Below are positions 16,990 to 25,486 of a DNA stretch of 64,000 nucleotides, one piece after another. This stretch comes from Flammeovirga pacifica. Its GTDB lineage: Bacteria > Bacteroidota > Bacteroidia > Cytophagales > Flammeovirgaceae. Location of the stretch: NCBI RefSeq assembly GCF_000807855.2, contig NZ_JRYR02000001.1, positions 3,292,054 through 3,356,053 of the forward strand, read 5' to 3'. The notes below the pieces were generated by a model. The model saw nothing but the letters and a program-made list of their open reading frames with translations, searched no databases and had not been told where the DNA came from. Each line of letters starts with the position of its first letter. Positions within the stretch are counted from its first letter, which is position 1. A program made the position numbers and the translations under genes.

Positions 16990-17039
16990 CAAAAAGGGAT
17001 GTGAATACAATTCTTATTGAAGATCGTATTACATCCCTT
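16990..17039 (-). terminator. Terminator of the GAF sensor gene
   Basis: AAGGGATGT plus AATAC with one bulged G (about 16994-17008) pairs with GTATTACATCCCTT (17026-17039). A5 on the plus strand gives the U-run for the minus strand. Confidence 0.75.
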
Positions 17040-17083
17040 AAGTTTTAATGATATAATTTTTGTTAGAGCAAATTGAAAAAATC

Positions 17084-18880
17084 TTAATTTTCTATATTTT
17101 CATTAATAATCGACTCTAATTCTTTAACTCTCTCTTTCTGCTTATCTAGTTCTTCATTCAATTGGATCACCACTCTAGACGTATTCATATCTGCAATACT
17201 AGAGGCTATTATTTCTGATATATTCTCTAAAAATTGGATTTGATATTCATCAAAAGTTTTGAATGAAGAAATCTCTAAAATACCGTACATTTTATCTGCA
17301 TAAATGAGTGGTAAAATAATTAAACAGCTTGGTCTTGCACCTCCCATTCCAGAAGTAATATTAACGTAATCATCAGGTACATCTTCTATATACAACATCT
17401 CTTTTTCTTTGTATACCTGACCCAATAACCCTGTTTCTAAGCTGAATTTTCTCTCATCATACCTCTTTTTATCATAGGCATAAAGAGCCACTAATTCTAA
17501 TTGTTCCTTTCCTTCGTATAAGTCTCTTAATAGAATAAATGTACCTTGACTTGCCTCTACATATGATATGGTATTTCTCAATAAATTATCATACCACTCC
17601 GATTCAGCATCAAATTTATCTCTAAGTAACTGAGCAAATTTAGCCATACCATTTGTTACCCAATTTCTTTTATATTCTAATTCCTGAACTTTTTGGAATT
17701 GATTTCTCATTTTAATCAAATCCAATGCTAAAGGTTTTTTATTGTATTTTTTGTTGTATAACACATCAACCTCCCCCTCACTTACCTGATGAGAAAACTG
17801 ATGAGCGGCTTGTAATTGAGCATTGACATCACTTAACAAAGATGTGATATCTGCTACTTCATCATGTTCAATTTTAGAGGCTTCTTCAAGCTCTTTTATC
17901 GATTCTCCTGCTACTAATTTTTCAGCAAATACTTTTAAGAAAGTAAACCTTTTCATCAAAACATTAGAGAAACGGAATACAAACCATGAAAGAATAATTG
18001 ACTGAATTAGAAATATGGATAGGAAAAGAATCAATATCCATTGTAAATACTGTTCATTAGAAGAAGATACATTTTCTGATAAGTTCAGTAATCGAGACTT
18101 TGTTTTTTCTTGAATATCATTGACTGATTTCATTAATCCGGCAACACCACCTTTACCAATTACTTTAAACAAATCAGCTACTTTATGCATTCCAAATTGA
18201 TATGCGGCAAGACTTGCTCTTACGTTTCGCATATCTTGTTCTGTCAATGTATTTTTTGAAGATAGATAAGTTGTTAGTAGATCTTTTTCAAACTCATCCA
18301 CAGCTTCATCAAACATTCTTAAATATTTCTGCTCTCCTCTTAGTAAAAAATCTTTTTCGTGCCTTCTTAAAGTCAATAATAAGCCGAGATTATAATTAAT
18401 CTCCATCTTTTCGATTTTATGAGCTTTGCCTCTCATATTACCAATCATTCCCCAATCCTTAAAGCCTAGATCAAGGTATTTTCTCATTAAAAAATCTTGT
18501 TGAGATTTTAATTGCTCTAAATCTGTTCTTAAATATTCTAATTCTTTCGCCCTTTCATCATTCAAATCATCCATTTTCTTTCTTACTTCTTCTACAGTAA
18601 AAAGGGCTGAATCTAGTAAATTTATGGAACGAACAGTATTGGTACTTTTTCTATTTTTATAGAATTCAGCACTATTTAAATCATCTAATAAAAAGTTTTT
18701 AAAATAGATTTCTGATTCAGTATAAATAGTATTACACGCTTTAAACTGTTCGTTTAGGCTATTCGTTTTTATCAAAGACCTTGTACCAAAATATACCACA
18801 GCAAGGGTAATCAATAACAAGGCGGTATTGATAGAGAATAAAAGTAAAAGTCGGAAACGAACGGTCTTGTGAATTATCAT
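17084..18880 (-). CDS. Membrane sensor protein with helical periplasmic domain, HAMP-like linker and GAF domain, no output domain
   Basis: The 598-residue protein has a membrane helix at 9-33, a long all-helical periplasmic region (about 35-275, containing a DFLLRGEQKYLRMFDEAV tract like those of helical-bundle sensor domains), and a second membrane helix near 280-303. A HAMP-like linker, a GAF domain (about 415-570, with SLETGLLGQVYKEKEMLYIEDV and LIILPLIYADKMYGILEIS) and a C-terminal coiled coil follow. No kinase, GGDEF or methyl-accepting region follows the GAF. Such GAF receptors are common in Cytophagales and presumably act by binding a separate partner. The ATG at 18880 is preferred to a TTG eight codons upstream, which would lie inside the dxs terminator. 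Confidence 0.75.
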   Translation of the reverse strand: MIIHKTVRFRLLLLFSINTALLLITLAVVYFGTRSLIKTNSLNEQFKACNTIYTESEIYFKNFLLDDLNSAEFYKNRKSTNTVRSINLLDSALFTVEEVRKKMDDLNDERAKELEYLRTDLEQLKSQQDFLMRKYLDLGFKDWGMIGNMRGKAHKIEKMEINYNLGLLLTLRRHEKDFLLRGEQKYLRMFDEAVDEFEKDLLTTYLSSKNTLTEQDMRNVRASLAAYQFGMHKVADLFKVIGKGGVAGLMKSVNDIQEKTKSRLLNLSENVSSSNEQYLQWILILFLSIFLIQSIILSWFVFRFSNVLMKRFTFLKVFAEKLVAGESIKELEEASKIEHDEVADITSLLSDVNAQLQAAHQFSHQVSEGEVDVLYNKKYNKKPLALDLIKMRNQFQKVQELEYKRNWVTNGMAKFAQLLRDKFDAESEWYDNLLRNTISYVEASQGTFILLRDLYEGKEQLELVALYAYDKKRYDERKFSLETGLLGQVYKEKEMLYIEDVPDDYVNITSGMGGARPSCLIILPLIYADKMYGILEISSFKTFDEYQIQFLENISEIIASSIADMNTSRVVIQLNEELDKQKERVKELESIINENIEN

Positions 18881-18902
18881 ACTTCTTGATCTAATCTGCC
18901 TC

Positions 18903-18948
18903 AAAAAAATAAGGACTGCTAAAAGCTTTGCTTTTAAAACAGTCCTTA
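18903..18948 (-). terminator. Terminator of dxs
   Basis: The outer stem TAAGGACTG/CAGTCCTTA (18910-18918 with 18940-18948) is continued by an inner A/T-rich stem around AAAGC/GCTTT. It is followed on the minus strand by a U-run (A7 at 18903-18909) and lies just upstream of the GAF sensor start. Confidence 0.9.
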
Positions 18949-18982
18949 CTTCAAAAATATTGCCTTAATGCTTCAAATGATG

Positions 18983-20923
18983 TTATTTTTTTTGTAAAAT
19001 CACTTCCGCTTTTTGTACATTCTCAGATAATTCGACTACTGCATTAAAGATTCCATCATGATCAAAACCAGCTTCAGCATGTAGTTCAAGTTGCTCTCCA
19101 TGTTCAATTATTGTATCAGGAATACCTAATCTTACTACTCTTTTGTTCATGTATTGGTTATCCATCATCCATTCTAAAACAGCCGAACCAATACCGCCCT
19201 GAAGACATCCATCTTCCACAGTAATAATTTTATCGTATTTATCGAATACTTCTTTTAATAAATCATGATCCAACGGCTTTGCAAAACGCAAATCGTAGTG
19301 ACCAGGATTTAATCCTTCTGCTTGGAACCTATCTCTTAGTTGAACCACATAATTACCAATGTGACCAAAAGTTAGAATGGCCACTTCTTCACCTTCATGA
19401 ACTGTTCTACCTTTACCTACTTCAATAGTTTCTAATGGAACTTTCCATTCTGGCATCACTCCCTGTCCTCTTGGATATCGAATACAGAAAGGAGACGTTC
19501 TATGCTGTTCTGCTGTTTTCATCATATAACGTAATTCCGCCTCGTTCATTGGTGCCGCCACCACTAAGTTTGGAATACATCTCATGAAAGCAATATCATA
19601 GGCCCCGTGATGTGTTGCTCCATCTGCTCCTGCAAAACCTGCCCTATCAAGACAGAAAATTACAGGTAAATTTTGGATACAAACATCGTGGATGACTTGA
19701 TCGTATGCTCTCTGCATAAATGACGAATAGATGTTACAGAAAGCAATCATTCCTTCTGCAGCTAATCCGGCAGCAAAAGTAACAGCATGCTGTTCGGCAA
19801 TACCCACATCAATAGCTCTATCTGGCATAGCTTTCATCATTATATTTAATGATGAACCAGAAGGCATTGCGGGAGTAATACCCATTATTTTATCGTTCTC
19901 CTTGGCCATTTCCAAAATAGTTTCACCAAATACAACTTGGTATTTTGGAGGCTGTGGAGCTGTAAATGTCTTTTTCTTGATTTCACCCGTAAGTTTATCA
20001 AACTTACCAGGCGCGTGCCATTTCGTCTGATCTTTCTCTGCTAAAGCATAACCTTTACCTTTTACAGTAACTGCATGAAGAATTTTAGGACCAGGGATAT
20101 TTTTTAAATCATTTAATACATGTACTAAATGATTCATGTCATGACCATCCACAGGGCCAAAATAACGTAACCCTAATGCCTCAAATAAATTACTTTGTTC
20201 TAATAAAGCTGATTTTAAAGCATTTTCTGCAGAGGCTACCGCTTGTCTAGCATGTGGACCGATTTTCTTGACCTTTCCTAACATATTCCACACTTCATCC
20301 TTCAGTTTATTGTACATCGGAGAAGTAGTGATGTCTGTTAAATAATCTTTTAAGGCACCTTGATTAGGATCGATGGCCATTCTATTATCATTTAAGATAA
20401 TAAGAACATTGGCATCTGATGCACCCGCATGGTTCATTGCCTCGAAAGCCATTCCGGCTGTCATCGAGCCATCACCAATTACAGCAATGTGCATTCTATC
20501 ATGCTCCCCTTTTTCTTTAGAGGCGATTGCCATTCCTAAAGCAGCACTTATTGATGTAGACGAGTGCCCCACACCAAAAGTATCAAATTCACTTTCGTCT
20601 CTTTTAGGAAAACCTGATAGTCCTCCATATTGACGGTTAGTGTGAAAATTATCTCTACGACCTGTTAAGATTTTATGATTGTAAGCTTGATGACCAACAT
20701 CCCAAACTATACGATCATAAGGAGTATTGTATACATAATGTAAAGCAACAGAGAGTTCGGTTACTCCTAGGCTTGCACCAAAGTGCCCACCATAGATAGA
20801 AACATTGTCAATAATGAACTCACGCAATTCATCACATACCTGATAAAGCTTCTCTAATGGAAGTTTTCTCAGATCTGAAGGATCATTAATATTTGCAAGA
20901 AGTTCACCTGGCTCTATAAGCAT
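18983..20923 (-). CDS. dxs: 1-deoxy-D-xylulose-5-phosphate synthase
   Basis: The 646-residue thiamine-diphosphate enzyme condenses pyruvate with glyceraldehyde 3-phosphate, the first step of the MEP isoprenoid route; ispD of the same pathway lies at 56.5 kb. Signatures are WDVGHQAYNHKILTGRR, the ThDP motif GDGSMTAGMAFEAMNHAG ending in NDN, YFGPVDGHD, then the transketolase-like part with DVGIAEQHAVTFAAGLA and DRAGFAGADGATHHGAYD, and a C-terminal transketolase domain. Length and order match the family. A complete TTG-N22-TATTTTTG promoter lies about 210 nt upstream. Confidence 0.97.
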   Translation of the reverse strand: MLIEPGELLANINDPSDLRKLPLEKLYQVCDELREFIIDNVSIYGGHFGASLGVTELSVALHYVYNTPYDRIVWDVGHQAYNHKILTGRRDNFHTNRQYGGLSGFPKRDESEFDTFGVGHSSTSISAALGMAIASKEKGEHDRMHIAVIGDGSMTAGMAFEAMNHAGASDANVLIILNDNRMAIDPNQGALKDYLTDITTSPMYNKLKDEVWNMLGKVKKIGPHARQAVASAENALKSALLEQSNLFEALGLRYFGPVDGHDMNHLVHVLNDLKNIPGPKILHAVTVKGKGYALAEKDQTKWHAPGKFDKLTGEIKKKTFTAPQPPKYQVVFGETILEMAKENDKIMGITPAMPSGSSLNIMMKAMPDRAIDVGIAEQHAVTFAAGLAAEGMIAFCNIYSSFMQRAYDQVIHDVCIQNLPVIFCLDRAGFAGADGATHHGAYDIAFMRCIPNLVVAAPMNEAELRYMMKTAEQHRTSPFCIRYPRGQGVMPEWKVPLETIEVGKGRTVHEGEEVAILTFGHIGNYVVQLRDRFQAEGLNPGHYDLRFAKPLDHDLLKEVFDKYDKIITVEDGCLQGGIGSAVLEWMMDNQYMNKRVVRLGIPDTIIEHGEQLELHAEAGFDHDGIFNAVVELSENVQKAEVILQKK

Positions 20924-21285
20924 AACTTTACCGTTTAATTTCTAATTTTTCTTAGTCTGAAATCGTAATTATATAGTATAACGAGTTTTATAAAATTACA
21001 TAGTCAACTAAATTTGAGATCGCTAACTTGAGCTAGCTCACTTTAGCTATTCTTAAACTTAAACAAATTTCTTAAAAGAAAACTCAATCTTGTTAGTAAT
21101 TGTTTTATATAATAAGCAGTTTAAGTATAAGCGACAAAAATAACACAAAGATCACTTTGTTTATCAATTAGGACTTAAATAGTTCTAAAATAGTCGAAAA
21201 ATACAACAATAACTAAAAGAAAATCAGAATTAATAAAACTGAATTTCATTTTTTATAGTCGGAATAAGATTAAAATATTAAATAT
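20924..21285. other. Divergent control region between dxs and leuC
   Basis: There is no ORF in this 362-nt stretch. It contains the dxs promoter (21135-21167), a perfect 12-bp palindrome TGAGCTAGCTCA at 21029-21040 and a shorter inverted repeat ACAAAG/CTTTGT at 21145-21160. No full promoter for leuC could be found. Confidence 0.55.
21135..21167 (-). promoter_or_regulatory. Promoter of dxs (TTG-N22-TATTTTTG)
   Basis: On the minus strand a TTG (21165-21167) is followed after 22 nt by TATTTTTG (21135-21142), matching the Flavobacterium-type consensus TTG-N17-23-TAnnTTTG. The leader would be about 205 nt. Confidence 0.6.
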
Positions 21286-22686
21286 ATGAGCAGTAACAAA
21301 CCAAGAACACTCTTCGAAAAAGTGTGGGATAGTCACGTCGTCCAAAGAAAAGAAAATTACCCAGATGTACTTTACATCGATACACATTTCATTCATGAAG
21401 TAACCAGTCCTCAAGCATTTAATGGTCTCAGAGGTAGAGGAATTGAACTTGCACGCGTTGACCAAACTTGGGGTACTGCTGATCATAATGTACCGACTAA
21501 AGATCAACATCTTCCTATTAAAGAGGCACTTTCTAGACATCAAGTAGAAACATTACACAAAAACTGTGATGAATTTGGTGTGAAGTTATATGGCTTAGGA
21601 CATCCTTTTCAAGGTATTGTTCACGTTATCGGGCCTGAACTTGGTGTAACACAACCAGGGAAAACTATTGTATGTGGTGATTCTCATACATCTACTCATG
21701 GTGCCTTTGGTTCTATTGCGTTTGGAATCGGAACATCACAAGTAGAACAAGTGATGTCAACTCAGTGTACTCTTCAGAACAAACCTAAAGCAATGCGTAT
21801 TGTTGTAGATGGTGATTTACAAGAAGGTGTTACTGCAAAAGATATTGTATTATATGTTATTTCTAAACTTTCTGCCTCAGGAGGTACAGGTTATTTCGTA
21901 GAATTTGCTGGTTCAGCTATCAGTCAATTATCTATGGAAGGTAGAATGACAGTTTGTAACATGAGTATCGAAATGGGTGCTAGAGGCGGTATCATTGCTC
22001 CTGACCAAACTACTTTTGACTATTTAGAAGGAAGAGAATTTTCTCCTAAAGGCGAAGCTTGGGAAAACTCAGTGAAATATTGGAAGTCTCTACCTACTGA
22101 TGATGGAGCTACTTTTGATGCAGAATATGTTTATGATGCTGCTGATATTGCTCCAATGGTTACTTATGGTACTAACCCTGGTATGGGTGTAGGTGTTGAT
22201 AAATCAGTTCCTATTCCAGAAAGTGAATCAGATAAAAAAGCCTTAGAATACATGGGTCTTCAAGAAGGAGAATCTTTAATTGGTAAGCCAATTGATTATG
22301 TATTTATTGGTAGCTGTACTAATGCTCGTATCGAGGATTTAAGAGCTGTTGCTGAATTCGTGAAAGGCAAAAAGAAAGCAGATGGCGTAAATGTTTGGAT
22401 CGTTCCTGGTTCTAAGCAAGTAGAAAAACAAGCAATTGCAGAAGGTTTAGATAAAATCTATGCTGAAGCTGGTTTTGAACTACGTGAACCTGGCTGTTCT
22501 GCTTGTTTAGGTATGAACGAAGATAAGGTACCTGCAGGCATGTATTGTATTTCTACATCAAATAGAAACTTTGAAGGTAGACAAGGTCCTGGAGCTAGAA
22601 CTTTATTAGCTTCTCCTCTTACTGCGGCCGCTGCAGCAGTTTCCGGACATATCGTCGATGTTAGAGAACAATTAGCCACTGTTTAA
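21286..22686 (+). CDS. leuC: 3-isopropylmalate dehydratase large subunit
   Basis: The 466-residue aconitase-family subunit forms isopropylmalate isomerase with LeuD. The [4Fe-4S] ligand motifs are visible: [25 protein letters not shown] near residue 345 and GCSACLGMN near 405. The enzyme converts 2-isopropylmalate to 3-isopropylmalate in leucine synthesis. It is the first gene of leuC-leuD-leuB, and leuD starts 19 nt after its stop. leuA and the ilv genes that often accompany this group in Bacteroidota are absent here. No attenuator-like leader peptide was recognised. Confidence 0.97.
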   Translation: MSSNKPRTLFEKVWDSHVVQRKENYPDVLYIDTHFIHEVTSPQAFNGLRGRGIELARVDQTWGTADHNVPTKDQHLPIKEALSRHQVETLHKNCDEFGVKLYGLGHPFQGIVHVIGPELGVTQPGKTIVCGDSHTSTHGAFGSIAFGIGTSQVEQVMSTQCTLQNKPKAMRIVVDGDLQEGVTAKDIVLYVISKLSASGGTGYFVEFAGSAISQLSMEGRMTVCNMSIEMGARGGIIAPDQTTFDYLEGREFSPKGEAWENSVKYWKSLPTDDGATFDAEYVYDAADIAPMVTYGTNPGMGVGVDKSVPIPESESDKKALEYMGLQEGESLIGKPIDYVFIGSCTNARIEDLRAVAEFVKGKKKADGVNVWIVPGSKQVEKQAIAEGLDKIYAEAGFELREPGCSACLGMNEDKVPAGMYCISTSNRNFEGRQGPGARTLLASPLTAAAAAVSGHIVDVREQLATV

Positions 22687-22705
22687 TCCCAAAGAAAAAA
22701 TTACC

Positions 22706-23302
22706 ATGAAATATATAAAATCAACTTGTGTTCCTTTAAAAATAGAGAACGTAGATACTGATCAGATTATACCTGCTCGTTTTTTAAAAGCGACTACTAA
22801 AGAAGGTTTTGGTGATAACCTTTTCAGAGATTGGAGATATGACAAACAAGATCAACCAATCGCTGACTTTGTTTTGAACCAAGATACTTACCAAGGTGAA
22901 ATCTTAGTAGCTGGTAAAAACTTTGGCTGTGGTTCTTCTAGAGAACATGCTGCTTGGGCTATCGGTGATTATGGTTTTAAAATCGTAGTTTCAAGCTTCT
23001 TTGCTGATATCTTTAGAGGAAACTCATTAAATAATGGTATCCTTCCTTTAATTGTTTCTGAAGAATTTTTAGCAGAACTTTTTGCTGATATCAAAGCAAA
23101 CCCAGCTACTACTCTAGAAGTAGATTTAGAAACACAAAAGGCATGGATCTCAGGTAAAGAAGATAACAAACAATCTTTTGAGATCGATGAGTATAAAAAA
23201 ATGTGCTTGATAAATGGTTACGATGATATCGACTATCTATTAAGTTTAAAAGAGGAAATAGCTAAGTACGAATCAGAAAGACCTTATACTTTTAATGTAT
23301 AA
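22706..23302 (+). CDS. leuD: 3-isopropylmalate dehydratase small subunit
   Basis: The 198-residue swivelling domain partner of LeuC has [14 protein letters not shown] near the N-terminus and [17 protein letters not shown] near residue 70, both diagnostic. NNGILPL follows. The length is normal for LeuD. It lies 19 nt after leuC and 47 nt before leuB, so it is almost certainly in one operon with them. Confidence 0.97.
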   Translation: MKYIKSTCVPLKIENVDTDQIIPARFLKATTKEGFGDNLFRDWRYDKQDQPIADFVLNQDTYQGEILVAGKNFGCGSSREHAAWAIGDYGFKIVVSSFFADIFRGNSLNNGILPLIVSEEFLAELFADIKANPATTLEVDLETQKAWISGKEDNKQSFEIDEYKKMCLINGYDDIDYLLSLKEEIAKYESERPYTFNV

Positions 23303-23349
23303 GTGAAATGATTCAACAATAGGGAACAAACTTCAAAAATAACAGAACT

Positions 23350-24438
23350 ATGAACAAGAAAATAACAGTGATTGCCGGTGATGGTATCGGATTAGAGGTA
23401 ACAGGCATCACTCAAAATATATTAGAAATTATTGGTGAGCGTTTCGGACATCAGTTCGAGTTTACACCTGCATTAATTGGTCATGCTGCCATCGAAGCTA
23501 CAGGAGAACCTTGTCCTCAAAAGACAATTGATACTTGCCGTGCTACTGATGCTGTTCTTTTAGGTGCAGTAGGTATGCCTATGTATGATAACAACCCTAA
23601 CTTAAAAGTACGTCCTGAACAAGGTCTTCTTAAAATCCGTAAGGAATTAGGTTTGTATTCTAACATCCGCCCAATTAAACTTTTTGATGAGTTATTATAT
23701 ACATCATCAATTAAACCAGAAATTCTACAAGGTTCTGATATCATTTTCTTCCGTGAATTAACAGGTGGTATCTACTTTGGTACTCCTCGTGAAAGAAACG
23801 AAGATGGAACTGAAGCTATCGACACACTTCGCTACTCTAAAATGGAAGTAGAAAGAATTGCTCGTCAAGCTTTTGAATCAGCAATGACTCGTCGTAAGAA
23901 ACTTTGTTCAGTAGATAAAGCAAATGTATTAGAATCTTCTCGTCTATGGAGAGAAACTGTACAAGCTCTTTCTTCTGAATACCCTGAAGTTGAAGTAACA
24001 CATATGTTTATCGACAATGCAGCAATGCAATTGATTCGTGATCCAAAACAATTTGATGTTATCGTTACAGGTAACATGTTTGGTGATATCCTTACAGATG
24101 AAGCTTCTCAAATTGCTGGTTCTATGGGTATGTTACCGTCTGCTTCGGTAGGTAATGAGATTGGTCTTTATGAGCCAATTCACGGTTCTGCTCCAGATAT
24201 TGCTGGAAAAGGTATTGCCAACCCTATCGCATCAGTATTATCAGGTGCATTATTATTAGATATTTCATTTGGTCTTAAAGAAGAAAGTGATGCTATTATT
24301 GGTGCAGTTGCTCAATTCTTAAAAGAAGGCTATAGAACTTTAGATATTGCTACAGATGAAACTCCAGAAGACAAACGTATGAATACGGCACAAACTGGAG
24401 AAAAGTTAGCTGAATTATTGGCTTCAGTAGCAGTATAA
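23350..24438 (+). CDS. leuB: 3-isopropylmalate dehydrogenase
   Basis: The 362-residue NAD-dependent oxidative decarboxylase makes 2-ketoisocaproate. It shows VIAGDGIGLEV at the N-terminus, the RPEQGLLKIRKELGLYSNIRP substrate region (residues near 88-108), and the Mg/NAD segment GNMFGDILTDEASQIAGSMG followed by LYEPIHGSAPDIAGKGIANP. It is the last gene of the leu operon, followed after about 30 nt by a strong terminator. Confidence 0.97.
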   Translation: MNKKITVIAGDGIGLEVTGITQNILEIIGERFGHQFEFTPALIGHAAIEATGEPCPQKTIDTCRATDAVLLGAVGMPMYDNNPNLKVRPEQGLLKIRKELGLYSNIRPIKLFDELLYTSSIKPEILQGSDIIFFRELTGGIYFGTPRERNEDGTEAIDTLRYSKMEVERIARQAFESAMTRRKKLCSVDKANVLESSRLWRETVQALSSEYPEVEVTHMFIDNAAMQLIRDPKQFDVIVTGNMFGDILTDEASQIAGSMGMLPSASVGNEIGLYEPIHGSAPDIAGKGIANPIASVLSGALLLDISFGLKEESDAIIGAVAQFLKEGYRTLDIATDETPEDKRMNTAQTGEKLAELLASVAV

Positions 24439-24470
24439 TATATACTATCAAAATCCAACAAATTAACATC

Positions 24471-24504
24471 AATCCTAACCATTCATTTGGTTAGGATTTT
24501 TTTT
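24471..24504 (+). terminator. Terminator of the leuCDB operon
   Basis: A perfect 10-bp stem AATCCTAACC/GGTTAGGATT (24471-24480 with 24489-24498) has an 8-nt loop and T8. Confidence 0.92.
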
Positions 24505-24664
24505 ATATAAATACATTTCATCGAAATACAATATCATTTTACCCCCTCCTGACTAATTAATTTTAGAAAAATCTTTATTGGGAAGTTCTTGACCTTTTTT
24601 CGGAAAAACATACTTAACCAACGCCGTTAGAGTAGTTATAATCAAACATAAAAAACATAAAATT

Positions 24665-25423
24665 ATGATTAAATTATTAACTAAAATCACTTTATTATTT
24701 TCAATTATCGCTTTCGCTTCTTCTTGTAATTCTTCAAACGATGAAGTTCAACCAGAGATCAATGATAATGTTGTTGCAAATTATTTAATGACAACTGCTG
24801 GTCTAAATTCAACAAAACAATTTGTATCTGTATACAACCTTGAAAATGTTGAAGTTTTAGAAGAACTTAAATCATATGATGTCGGAAGTAATGAATTTAT
24901 CAACGTCTATTTAGAAGATGGTACAAGAGTAGACCTTACAGATATTGAAGGTGGTACATCTCTTTTTGATGTAGTTTTATTAAGTGGTGTAAGTTTATCA
25001 GATATTGGTCAACCTGTACATTCTTATAAAGACCAAAATGAAGATGTAGCACTACTTAAAACATCAATTAAAGTAGTACATGAAATCGTAGAAGATGTGA
25101 ATTCTATCATCGTTCATGAAAATCTTACTACTGTTGGTATTGGCTCAACAAAGCAATCGGTTACAGTTTACGATGCGAATGAATCAATTAATGAAAAAGA
25201 ATTTGACCAGTATGTTATTGGCGAAAATAAATTTGTGAATATCTACTTAAACGACAGTGAAAGAGTTGATGTAAAAAACGTAGACCCGACTATTACTCTT
25301 AAACAACTTTTAGAAGATCAAGGGATCAATTATAATCAATTATCTAACAATCGTCACCAATACAGAAATGAAAATGGTGAACTACAAATGATTGCTACTT
25401 CAATAAAAGTTGTTATAGACTAG
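24665..25423 (+). CDS. Uncharacterised lipoprotein with two tandem copies of one domain
   Basis: I do not recognise the family. The 252-residue protein has a lipoprotein signal (lipidation at Cys21 in FASSCNSS). The mature part consists of two homologous halves (about 36-138 and 147-251). Shared positions include STKQ.V.VY, a YxxGxNxFxNxYLxD block (SNEFINVYLED against ENKFVNIYLND), RVD about eight residues later, a spaced H.Y..N, and a terminal TSIKVV. Both halves look mostly beta-stranded with alternating charged residues. It is transcribed alone between two terminators. The envelope location is well supported; the function is not. Confidence 0.8.
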   Translation: MIKLLTKITLLFSIIAFASSCNSSNDEVQPEINDNVVANYLMTTAGLNSTKQFVSVYNLENVEVLEELKSYDVGSNEFINVYLEDGTRVDLTDIEGGTSLFDVVLLSGVSLSDIGQPVHSYKDQNEDVALLKTSIKVVHEIVEDVNSIIVHENLTTVGIGSTKQSVTVYDANESINEKEFDQYVIGENKFVNIYLNDSERVDVKNVDPTITLKQLLEDQGINYNQLSNNRHQYRNENGELQMIATSIKVVID

Positions 25424-25444
25424 ATTCTTTAATAACCCAACTTT

Positions 25445-25484
25445 ACAACCCCTTCCTATTAATTTAGGAGGGGTTGTTTTTTTT
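25445..25484 (+). terminator. Terminator of the duplicated-domain lipoprotein gene
   Basis: The stem ACAACCCC...GGGGTTGT with an inner TCCTA/TAGGA extension (25445-25457 with 25465-25476) is followed by ten T. It is directional (plus strand) and ends 3 nt before the end of the convergent gene. Confidence 0.92.
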
Positions 25485-25486
25485 GT

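Noticed and set aside
13312-18904. Longer frames starting at TTG for the LytS kinase, NhaC and GAF sensor genes
   Set aside because: In each case an ATG 2 to 8 codons downstream gives the normal family start; the GAF sensor TTG lies within the dxs terminator.
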